64,000 nucleotides of DNA from Paenibacillus assamensis DSM 18201 (lineage in GTDB: Bacteria; Bacillota; Bacilli; Paenibacillales; Paenibacillaceae). Both the position numbers and the translations under genes were made by a program. The notes under the pieces are model-generated. The model had not been told where the DNA came from and ran no database searches. It saw only the letters and a program-made list of their open reading frames with translations. Positions within the stretch are counted from its first letter, which is position 1. Every line of letters starts with the position of its first letter. Positions 9,234 to 16,264 of the stretch are shown piece by piece. The DNA is taken from NCBI RefSeq assembly GCF_000422445.1, contig NZ_AULU01000018.1:28848-92847 (forward strand), written 5' to 3'.

Positions 9234-9366
9234 AGAAAAATCCTCCTTTCTCTGTTACCCTCTATTTATTATGATACACTGCACATCTATATCGGGCTAC
9301 TTTATCGTTGAATTATATAGACATTAAGCATATTTGCTAGGTTATAGTACCTTGTCGATTTCAGCA

Positions 9367-9401
9367 TAAAAGGCCGACTATCTTATCGCGATAATCGGCC
9401 T
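9367..9401 (-). terminator. Terminator of the DUF948 gene
   Basis: AGGCCGA and TCGGCCT arms (9371-9377, 9395-9401), extended by an inner TATC/GATA pair, are followed on the minus strand by TTTTAT. It lies downstream of the DUF948 gene. Confidence 0.7.
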
Positions 9402-9472
9402 CCCCCTGAGCGTATCTATGATCGATAATCTATGACTGTGCAAAAATACGCATCAACGAATCAGCTAGTCAG

Positions 9473-9994
9473 CTAAGATTTCGAGTTAATCGCACGGAAC
9501 ACCTTCCATACTTGCGCTCCCGCATCTACCCACGAATACCAATTCGGTTGACAACTTGCTTGCTGAGGTGTTGATGAAGAGGGAGATTCTATCGTTCCCA
9601 TAGGCGATGAGCTCATAGCCGATTGTTGTTGAGGACGTCCAGAATGTTGCTGCTTGCCCACTGCTGCCTTTCCTCGAAGGCCATGTGCAAATCCTGCAGA
9701 CACTTCTTTTACTGCCAACGTCACCTCACTTAAAGCCTCGCCCGCATGCTGCATCGAATCTGTTATCGGCTCCAACTTGTTCATCTGATGCTGGATACTT
9801 GCCGTAACTTCATTCGCATTGCGTGCTACAGCTTGTAAATCTGCATTTAACGACTCAATCGTACGCTGCACATTTTCAAGGGTAGCGGAAGCACGCTCCA
9901 ATGACTGATTAGCTGCCTTTAACGTTTGGATCATAAAATAAACGAGTACAACGAATGCGATAGACGCAATACTGACACTTATTTCTAATAACAT
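9473..9994 (-). CDS. DUF948 (YtxG-like) general stress-type membrane protein
   Basis: The 173-residue protein starts with one N-terminal transmembrane helix (residues 4-25), followed by a long amphipathic, heptad-like region with LEPITDSMQHAGEALSEV, the pattern of DUF948 proteins such as Bacillus YtxG. The C-terminal third is Ser/Gln/Pro-rich and probably disordered. YtxG and YtxH form a SigB-regulated stress operon in B. subtilis; here the YtxG- and YtxH-type genes are separate, but both have SigB-like promoters. The molecular function is unknown. Confidence 0.8.
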   Translation of the reverse strand: MLLEISVSIASIAFVVLVYFMIQTLKAANQSLERASATLENVQRTIESLNADLQAVARNANEVTASIQHQMNKLEPITDSMQHAGEALSEVTLAVKEVSAGFAHGLRGKAAVGKQQHSGRPQQQSAMSSSPMGTIESPSSSTPQQASCQPNWYSWVDAGAQVWKVFRAINSKS

Positions 9995-10161
9995 AGACGA
10001 TCCCTCTCTTTTCTAGACAAGTCTTTCTATACACGATGTAAACACATGTTCTCTTCCTATCCTTCTATCACTACTAGCTTAATTACATAAGAATCCAACA
10101 AATTTGATTATCAATTTTTCGGTATCCGATGCCATTCTTTAACACGATTGTATAGGATGAT

Positions 10162-10187
10162 ATACCCTGTGCAACTTAGGCTGAAAC
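10162..10187 (-). promoter_or_regulatory. Candidate SigB promoter of the DUF948 gene
   Basis: On the minus strand GTTTCAG (10187 to 10181), a 13-base spacer and GGGTAT (10167 to 10162) closely match the SigB consensus; the -10 is a perfect match. It would give a leader of about 160 bases before the DUF948 ATG. Confidence 0.6.
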
Positions 10188-10213
10188 AACTTCAGCACAC
10201 GAGCAACTTACCT

Positions 10214-10240
10214 GTTTCAAAGTTCTGTAAGTACGGTTAT
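10214..10240 (+). promoter_or_regulatory. Candidate SigB promoter of the DUF1328 gene
   Basis: GTTTCAA (10214-10220), a 14-base spacer and GGTTAT (10235-10240) resemble a SigB promoter, 36 bases ahead of the DUF1328 ATG. It lies back-to-back with the promoter at 10162-10187. Confidence 0.55.
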
Positions 10241-10275
10241 GAATGTGTCAACAAGTGACAAAGGAGAGGTTTAAC

Positions 10276-10434
10276 ATGTTGAGATGGGCATTTTTGTTTC
10301 TAATCATCGCCTTAATTGCAGGTGTATTTGGCTTTTTCGGGATTGTGGAGGCCGCTACCTCCATCGCCAAAATAGTCTTCTTTATCTTCTTAATTCTATT
10401 TATTGTATCCCTGATCACAGGCAGAAGGGCATAG
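10276..10434 (+). CDS. DUF1328 small membrane protein (YtjA-like)
   Basis: The protein has 52 residues and two hydrophobic helices joined by [19 protein letters not shown], the hallmark of the DUF1328 family, which ends in a short basic tail (GRRA). These tiny membrane proteins are often stress-induced, but their function is unknown. The frame is open from 10243, yet AAAGGAGAGG sits at the right distance before the ATG at 10276, and family members begin MLRWA. A SigB-like promoter precedes it and a perfect hairpin terminator follows. Confidence 0.9.
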   Translation: MLRWAFLFLIIALIAGVFGFFGIVEAATSIAKIVFFIFLILFIVSLITGRRA

Positions 10435-10485
10435 CGCTCTAATGTTGCAAGTAACGAACAAGCACATCATAGATGGAAGCAGTAC

Positions 10486-10533
10486 AAAAAGGGGTATTCG
10501 TTAGTCTCGAAAGACTAACGAATACCCCTTTTT
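10486..10533. terminator. Strong bidirectional terminator
   Basis: A 17-bp perfect stem (GGGGTATTCGTTAGTCT / AGACTAACGAATACCCC) with a CGAA loop is flanked by five A and five T. It serves both the DUF1328 gene and the convergent transporter gene. Confidence 0.92.
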
Positions 10534-10596
10534 ATTGTTTCATTGATTTAGATAAATCCACCTACATTGTGCAGATCCCAAACCATGACTATTTAA

Positions 10597-11970
10597 TTAA
10601 AGTCCTTTGTTGAACTTCTCACGATCCCATTGGCCTAACCAACGAGAGGATAGAACTCCCGCCGTCATAGAGCCATTAACATTAACAAGCGTGCGTCCCA
10701 TATCAATAAGCGGCTCGACCGATATGAGCAACCCTGCCAAGGCAACAGGCAAATTCATTGAGGATAGAACGATAAGTGCTGCAAAAGTTGCTCCTCCTCC
10801 AACACCAGCTACGCCAAAGGAACTAATCGCGACAACAGCGACCAATTGCGCTAGAAATCCTAAGTCCAACGGATTAATGCCTGCGCTCGGAGCAATCATA
10901 ATCGCTAGCATGGCAGGGTAAATGCCCGCACATCCATTTTGACCGATTGAAGCTCCAAATGTAGCACTAAAGTTCGCAAACGATTGTGGCACACCTAAGC
11001 GATCCACTTGCGTCTCGATATTCATCGGTATCGCACCTGCGCTTGAACGCGATGTGAACGAGAAGGCAAGCGTAGATAAGGAACGTTTGAAATATCCAAT
11101 CGGTGATATTCCTGATACAGCCAACATAAGTGCATGCACAAGCAGCATAAGCGCTAGCGCAACATAGGAAGCAACTACGAACTCTCCCAATTTCAATATT
11201 TCAGCGGGGGCGGTTGTAGAAACCACTTTTGTCATCAGAGCAAATACCCCATACGGTGTAAGCCTCAATACAATCGTCACCATTCTCATGACAACCGCAT
11301 GCAGTGCATCAATGATAGACATAAACACTTTGCCATGCTCAGGCTTCTTTCGGATTACGCCTAATGCTGCCACCCCGATAAATGCCGCAAAAACAACGAC
11401 TGCAATCGTAGATGTACGACGTGCTCCCGTCATATCCAAAAACGGATTAACAGGAATGAATTCCAGCACCTGCTGTGGAAGTGTAAGATCTTTTACTTCT
11501 TCAACCTTCGTATCCAAATATTCGCCTCGTGCTACTTCCTGCTCTCCAGCTTGAATGTCTATAGAGGATAAGCCAAAGAACAGCGAGACAGAGATAGCAA
11601 TAACAGCCGCAATAGCTGTTGTCCCAACCAAAATACCAATAATCGTAGCACTCATTTTACCGAGGCCCGTTTTTGACTGCACATGGATAATGGCAGAAAT
11701 AATCGAAACAAAAATAAGAGGGATAACGACCATTTGTAACAACTTCACATATCCCGTTCCCGCGATACTAAGCCAATCATTGACCGATTTTACAACGGAA
11801 TGATCAACACCGAATATAAGTTGAAGTAAAGCACCGAATCCAATACCAATACCCAACGCTGCAAACACACGCTTCGTAAAAGGCACATGCTTGCGCTGCA
11901 TTCGGTACAACAGGCCGATTAACAGCCCCGCTGCCGCTAAGCATAGCAGCACGATCCATAAGTTTGTCAT
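10597..11970 (-). CDS. tcyP: Sodium/dicarboxylate-symporter family protein, probable L-cystine transporter TcyP
   Basis: The 457-residue membrane protein belongs to the DAACS (SDF) family. It has eight or more hydrophobic segments, the serine-rich hairpin region FSFTSRSSAGAIPMN and the substrate-site stretch FGASIGQNGCAGIYPAM. Length and N-terminal layout (ALGIGIGFGALLQLIFG, GTGYVKLLQMVVIPLIFVSI) match Bacillus TcyP, a Na+-coupled L-cystine symporter, better than the glutamate or dicarboxylate carriers. AAGGAG abuts an upstream ATG at 11979, so the second ATG (11970, spacing 9) is preferred. Substrate assignment is by family resemblance. Confidence 0.75.
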   Translation of the reverse strand: MTNLWIVLLCLAAAGLLIGLLYRMQRKHVPFTKRVFAALGIGIGFGALLQLIFGVDHSVVKSVNDWLSIAGTGYVKLLQMVVIPLIFVSIISAIIHVQSKTGLGKMSATIIGILVGTTAIAAVIAISVSLFFGLSSIDIQAGEQEVARGEYLDTKVEEVKDLTLPQQVLEFIPVNPFLDMTGARRTSTIAVVVFAAFIGVAALGVIRKKPEHGKVFMSIIDALHAVVMRMVTIVLRLTPYGVFALMTKVVSTTAPAEILKLGEFVVASYVALALMLLVHALMLAVSGISPIGYFKRSLSTLAFSFTSRSSAGAIPMNIETQVDRLGVPQSFANFSATFGASIGQNGCAGIYPAMLAIMIAPSAGINPLDLGFLAQLVAVVAISSFGVAGVGGGATFAALIVLSSMNLPVALAGLLISVEPLIDMGRTLVNVNGSMTAGVLSSRWLGQWDREKFNKGL

Positions 11971-12115
11971 GACTAACATCTCCTTGCCTTACCAGCATTC
12001 AGTATATTGAGTTCAAAACTACAATCCGTACTTATTTATCCATTCCTAATGTTAGCATAAGGGTAGGCTTGTATTCCTTTCCACGCTGAGTCACCTTTTA
12101 CTTCTTCATTTCCAC

Positions 12116-12700
12116 CTATCTTTTCGTCAATCCAAAACGGATCGTCCATTGACCCGTTGATGCTCGAATATCATCAACTTGAATAAGCGACGGCAAATAA
12201 GGACGAAGATCGAACGCAAGCTGCTTCTTCTGCTGCTCCAACCAACGATCAGGTAATGGAATATGTTTAAGCGTTACGCGAGAAGGTGTCAAGAGCAAAG
12301 TCTGTGTCTGCGTGTCCCAATTCACGTCCATATAAATATGAAGCTCTGCATCAAGCATATCCCACGGACGAAGATGAAGGGTGACATCGAGTTGATCCTC
12401 CAACAGCTTACTATTCATCCCTTGAACGTTCCATTGAGCCCATTCCGGCTTCTGTTGCAGCCATTGCTGAACAAATATAGAAGCATATTGATTCCATTCT
12501 TTTTCTGAAATCGTTATTTCTCGACTACGCTCTTGGGCAACACGCTTCAGAATTGAAGGGAGATTATCGTCCGGCATAGCTTGCCAACCTATTGGCTTAT
12601 CTGGCTGAACATAGAAATATAAACAGGCTACAGCCACTATAACCAATAGGAATACACTGATTATGATGCGTAGTAACCACGACCTCTTCTTCTTCACCAA
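12116..12700 (-). CDS. Membrane-anchored extracytoplasmic protein, possibly YpmS-like (DUF2140)
   Basis: The 194-residue protein has a basic N-terminus (MVKKKRSW), one signal-anchor helix (residues 10-28) and an extracellular domain of about 165 residues with alternating beta-strand-like segments (DQLDVTLHLRPWDML, AELHIYMDVNWDTQTQTLLL). The layout resembles B. subtilis YpmS/DUF2140 proteins, which have no known function, but I am not certain of the family. It appears monocistronic with no evident terminator. Confidence 0.5.
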   Translation of the reverse strand: MVKKKRSWLLRIIISVFLLVIVAVACLYFYVQPDKPIGWQAMPDDNLPSILKRVAQERSREITISEKEWNQYASIFVQQWLQQKPEWAQWNVQGMNSKLLEDQLDVTLHLRPWDMLDAELHIYMDVNWDTQTQTLLLTPSRVTLKHIPLPDRWLEQQKKQLAFDLRPYLPSLIQVDDIRASTGQWTIRFGLTKR

Positions 12701-12920
12701 TCCATCTCCTCCAATCTGCTATATAAAGCTATAATTGACGTTTCAAGATAAGCAAGATTCCTCATAATAACTTACAATAAGTAAGGAAGTAATATATATG
12801 TATTGTATAACCATAAGCAAATATAAACAATACAGAAAAAAGCCCCATCACCCGCTCAACGTTCAAAGCAGTGAGAGACTAAACCTATAAGATGCACACT
12901 ATGCAAGGTAACGTTCATCG

Positions 12921-13496
12921 TCAGCTGTTTGTATCTCTCATCGTCGCCACATGTATCTTCTCATACATGGGACGCTCGTACATATGTGTTCGATAAAGTA
13001 CAAGACGGTCAGCTGACCAAGTAGTATGCTTTTCATCATTTTGCTGGGAAGGAAGTACAAAAGGTTCATTACCTTGAAATTGTCTCGCTACTGTTATATG
13101 TGGAGAGTATGGCCGTAACTCCCTCTCGTATCCCTCCAGCGCGAGATGCCGCCCAACCATCTCAGCAGCTCCTAACAGCAATTCCTTCTCCCCTTCCACA
13201 TCTCTCCATAGTACTCGTGGCGAGTCTGCTCTTCCGAAGGTTCCCCATCCTGCTAATCGCAGCAAGAATGGTGAACAGTTAGCCCCAGCTTCATTCATTC
13301 TTGCTTGAATATCGGGAATTCGTGCGATCTCTACGTCACCTAAAAATTGAACCGTAATATGATAATCCTGCCACGTTGTCCATTTGCGGAATGTATATGC
13401 AGAGGATCGAGCATATGCATCAACCTGATCATGCAGCATTTTCTTCAATGATATTGGAAGCTCAATCGCTATAAAGACTCTCCATGTGGACTCCAT
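12921..13496 (-). CDS. thpR: RNA 2',3'-cyclic phosphodiesterase (ThpR/LigT, 2H family)
   Basis: The protein has about 191 residues and the two catalytic HxTx motifs of the 2H phosphoesterase superfamily, HITVQFLGD and HITVARQF. It also begins with the typical RVFIAIELP strand. ThpR opens 2',3'-cyclic phosphates on RNA ends and was first described as a 2'-5' RNA ligase. The open frame extends to 13520, but the ATG at 13496 has a GAGGTG site at good spacing and matches the family start. Two RtcB-type RNA ligases, which use 2',3'-cyclic phosphate ends, are encoded about 10 kb away; any link is speculative. Confidence 0.85.
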   Translation of the reverse strand: MESTWRVFIAIELPISLKKMLHDQVDAYARSSAYTFRKWTTWQDYHITVQFLGDVEIARIPDIQARMNEAGANCSPFLLRLAGWGTFGRADSPRVLWRDVEGEKELLLGAAEMVGRHLALEGYERELRPYSPHITVARQFQGNEPFVLPSQQNDEKHTTWSADRLVLYRTHMYERPMYEKIHVATMRDTNS

Positions 13497-13641
13497 CTTG
13501 AGCACCTCAAGTTTACGCATTTTTAAGATTCGACCCCGTCAGTTTGGGCATATCTTACTCCATTCATGCATTGGAAGAAACAGAAACTGTCGATGGCTAT
13601 ATCTCTTGTTTTTGAATTGGTGCAGGTGCTGCCATTGAGGG

Positions 13642-14058
13642 CTACCTATCCTTTTCTACAACTCTAGGAAATAGGATAATCTTCTCCAACACAATCGATA
13701 ACATCGTAAAAATGCTAGCTTCCATAAATAGAACTACATCTAGTTGTAATTTAGGTTCCCAATTAGGCTCCCCTATCGATATAATGTGATACATCCAAGG
13801 ATGAATAACAATAAAGGCAACCACATGACTAACAAGGTAAACACCAATTATTTTACCGATGACTACAACTGAAAACGTTTGTATATGATTCATATAGGGG
13901 CGATGAACCATATAACTCCACACAATGCCACATGCATTACCAACAAAAGTCGCCCAAATATAAGGCCACTTAAGTCCGTGTAAAAGTAACATAATAAACC
14001 CAATTCCGATGAGCAAATTGCCTACTCCGATTAGGATATAGGTGCTTCGTTGTCTCAT
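13642..14058 (-). CDS. Small four-helix membrane protein, probably GtrA-like
   Basis: The 138-residue protein has four hydrophobic segments. The first carries LIGVGNLLIGIGF, and the second ends in CGIVWSYMVHRPY, resembling the N-x-L-x-R region of GtrA-family proteins. GtrA members are thought to move lipid-linked sugars across the membrane for cell-surface glycosylation. No glycosyltransferase gene is adjacent, so the assignment rests on topology and weak motifs only. Confidence 0.5.
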   Translation of the reverse strand: MRQRSTYILIGVGNLLIGIGFIMLLLHGLKWPYIWATFVGNACGIVWSYMVHRPYMNHIQTFSVVVIGKIIGVYLVSHVVAFIVIHPWMYHIISIGEPNWEPKLQLDVVLFMEASIFTMLSIVLEKIILFPRVVEKDR

Positions 14059-14216
14059 CTCTCTCTACACGCTTCCTTCCGTTACAACCTGACTAGGATG
14101 CATTACTTTCTTAATAACATCATGTTTCGATATAAAAGTAAAAGGGATGCGTTCAATTTTTATCATATCTTTAACTTATGTTTCTGACACGTAATAACTA
14201 TATTATTGATCCGCCC

Positions 14217-14262
14217 AAAAAAGATAAACAAGCTGGCCCATTATGTTATCGGAACCAGCTTG
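14217..14262 (-). terminator. Terminator downstream of the LOG-family remnant
   Basis: CAAGCTGG (14229-14236) pairs with CCAGCTTG (14255-14262). On the minus strand it is followed by TTTATCTTTTTT. It marks the end of a once-functional minus-strand gene. Confidence 0.65.
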
Positions 14263-14276
14263 CCATGTCGACGTTT

Positions 14277-14431
14277 CTAATCGTATTGAATTAAAATGTA
14301 GCTTCTAACTTCGCTCACAACTAAATCATGATGGCCTGGCAAAGCAAATCCTGCTTCGATTGATTGCTGCATCAATTGCATAATGGGTGATTCCCTGAAT
14401 TCGAGCCGGCAAATACGCAGATGCGATTCAT
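14277..14431 (-). pseudogene. LOG-family (YvdD-like) gene remnant with a large internal deletion
   Basis: An ATG with a GGGAG ribosome binding site begins MNRICVFAGSNSGNHP, the exact type of N-terminus of LOG proteins (cytokinin-activating phosphoribohydrolase family, Bacillus YvdD). Right after that the frame shifts into MQLMQQSIEAGFALPGHH, which resembles the C-terminal helix of the same family. The roughly 120 codons between, including the catalytic PGGxGTxxE motif, are missing. The remnant keeps its ribosome binding site and terminator. It is divergent from the broken MazG gene. Confidence 0.7.
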
Positions 14432-14529
14432 CCTTATCGCTCCCTCATACGTTGTCCGTTGCTTACTCACATTCTATCAGATAAAGTATATTATACAGAT
14501 GTTGGAACGTAAAAGGAGCAAACATAAAC

Positions 14530-14870
14530 ATGATTATAATAGAAAACATTTCATAATTTGAGCATTGGGAACAGCAATTTTACGAGCAACGTCAATGGTC
14601 TCAATATAGTCCTTTTATTGGCGCTGGATTCATGATGGAAGAAGTAGGAGCACTGCTAGAGCCATTCGGGCAATTGAAATAGGGCGAGACCGACCTGATG
14701 AAGAGGCAATGTGTTACGACGATGCTAGCAAGCAGTTAGTTGAAGAACTAGGAGATATTTTAGTCACTATGTTAATTCTGTCTGATAAGTACCATATATC
14801 CTTAGATGAAATTATGAATGGGCATGTAACCAAGCTTACTGCTCGATTTAATACAGAAATTAAGACGTAG
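14530..14870 (+). pseudogene. MazG-like nucleotide pyrophosphohydrolase, inactivated
   Basis: The conceptual protein of about 113 residues matches the MazG-like NTP-PPase pattern: FIGAGFMMEEVGAL, then AIRAIEIGRDRPDEE, then QLVEELGDILVTMLILSDKY. Two lesions are visible. One is an in-frame TAA at codon 9 (14554-14556). The other is a one-base deletion at about 14656, where the family serine codon TCT in ALSRAIRA has become CT. Intact relatives hydrolyse (d)NTPs to monophosphates. Two independent lesions make a sequencing error less likely. Confidence 0.75.
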
Positions 14871-15026
14871 AGCACTATTTTCTATCATTATTTTAAATCA
14901 AATAATCGTTCGCATTGTCGTACTCTCACTAGCATTGCTGTTCGTGCTAAGAGCTTTACCTATCTATTTAGCTTCAGTATGTACATGCATTGTGCCCATC
15001 ATAGAAGGATTAGTAACGCAGCTAAC

Positions 15027-15434
15027 TTACTGTCTTGAAGCTCTTGGCTGCCGTTCATAGCTCTCATTTTCTTTTTCCAACAATGCCGTTAAATTGTAGT
15101 TGGATTCGAACCAAGTGCTAATAACAAGGCTATCCTGCTTCATTGCAAAATCAAAAATCATCTCGCCATGGGTCCAATTCTTCTTATGCTTCAACGCTTC
15201 GATAGCCATCATGCGGAAAGAGGCTACATGACGCTTCTGCATTCCCTTACGTAACTGAACAACAACACCGTCACGACATTCCAGCGGATCATGCTTAACC
15301 CCGAACTTACCGATCACATCATTGCGAAGACACACGACTAAAGTCCCGCCCGATAATCCTAATAATTCAGGTTCTAACTGTTCGAATACTAGGCTCAATT
15401 GTCTAGTAAGACTCATTTCATACACTTTCGGCAT
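15027..15434 (-). CDS. Hypothetical protein, 135 aa
   Basis: A soluble protein with no signal peptide or membrane helix. It has a good AAAGGAGG-type ribosome binding site and a plausible SigA promoter upstream (15493-15521), so it is likely expressed. The middle (GVVVQLRKGMQKRHVASFRM) is basic and the C-terminus is Glu/Arg-rich. I do not recognise the family with confidence; a weak resemblance to DUF2294-type proteins is not reliable. Confidence 0.6.
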   Translation of the reverse strand: MPKVYEMSLTRQLSLVFEQLEPELLGLSGGTLVVCLRNDVIGKFGVKHDPLECRDGVVVQLRKGMQKRHVASFRMMAIEALKHKKNWTHGEMIFDFAMKQDSLVISTWFESNYNLTALLEKENESYERQPRASRQ

Positions 15435-15492
15435 TATAATTCCTCCTTTAAAATTTCAATCCATTTTTAGTAGAGAACGGCTCTACACAGGC

Positions 15493-15521
15493 ATTATAAG
15501 ACATAATTATACAATATACAA
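15493..15521 (-). promoter_or_regulatory. SigA-type promoter of the 15027-15434 gene
   Basis: On the minus strand TTGTAT (15521 to 15516), a 17-base spacer and a perfect TATAAT (15498 to 15493) lie about 60 bases ahead of the ATG. Confidence 0.6.
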
Positions 15522-15566
15522 CATATTTCGAACATTTCTTCTCATTTTTGTCGAAATTAAACAAAT

Positions 15567-15602
15567 AATAAAAGACCCTCTGTCATTAAGACAAAGGGCC
15601 TA
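15567..15602 (-). terminator. Terminator of the comXPA operon
   Basis: On the minus strand CCCTTTGTC pairs with GACAGAGGG (one G-U), followed by TCTTTTATTATT. It lies directly after comA. Confidence 0.75.
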
Positions 15603-15607
15603 CGTCA

Positions 15608-16264
15608 TTAAAATGTTTCTGAACGAATAAGTCCAAGTCGCTTCGATTCCACGATAGCTTCTGAACGGGATCGGACGCTTAACTTATCAAAAATACGTGT
15701 TAAATTGTATTCTACCGTTCGCTGACTCATATGGAGCTTCACCGCAATCTCTTTGTTACTCAGTCCTTCTGCCACCTCTTGCAAAATATCCTGCTCTCGT
15801 TCATTGATAGAAGCTTCTTCAACCGTTCCATCGCTGCGAGTCACCTTCACCTCTCCACGTCGAAGCTGCTTAAGTAAGGAAACGGGAATAACCGCTTCCC
15901 CACGCATCGCACAATAAATAGAAGTTAGCAGTTGCTCACGAGATACAGTCTTCGAAATAAAGCCGGAGACACCATATTGAATGAGCAAGTTAAAATGAGA
16001 GATGATATCGTGACCCGTATAAATAATCACACGCCTGTCGGGGTCTTCTTGCATGAGTCGCTTCGTAAGCTCCAAGCCTGTAATCGTTGGCATATTCAAA
16101 TCACATAAAATAATATCGAACGATTCCTGCTTGAGCGCTTCTATTGCTTCCATAGCGGATAGAACGACATGAACACTCATATTGGAATCTTGTTCAATCA
16201 TCGTCTTTGTTCCTTCTCCTACAGACGGATGATCATCAACTAATAAGATACGAATCTCGCTCAT
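15608..16264 (-). CDS. comA: ComA-like two-component response regulator (NarL/LuxR family)
   Basis: The protein has 218 residues: a receiver domain (RILLVDDHPSVGEGTKTMIE; acceptor Asp in IILCDLNMPTITG) and a C-terminal LuxR-type helix-turn-helix (ILQEVAEGLSNKEIAVKLHM, SQRTVEYNLTRIFDKL). The segment DDHPSVGEGTKTMIEQDSN is very close to B. subtilis ComA (DDHPAVMEGTKTILETDSN), and RTVEYNLTRIF parallels RSIEYSLTSIF. ComA is phosphorylated by ComP and activates quorum-controlled genes. Of several in-frame starts, the ATG at 16264 has GAGGGG 9 bases upstream. It overlaps comP by 29 bases. Confidence 0.85.
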   Translation of the reverse strand: MSEIRILLVDDHPSVGEGTKTMIEQDSNMSVHVVLSAMEAIEALKQESFDIILCDLNMPTITGLELTKRLMQEDPDRRVIIYTGHDIISHFNLLIQYGVSGFISKTVSREQLLTSIYCAMRGEAVIPVSLLKQLRRGEVKVTRSDGTVEEASINEREQDILQEVAEGLSNKEIAVKLHMSQRTVEYNLTRIFDKLSVRSRSEAIVESKRLGLIRSETF

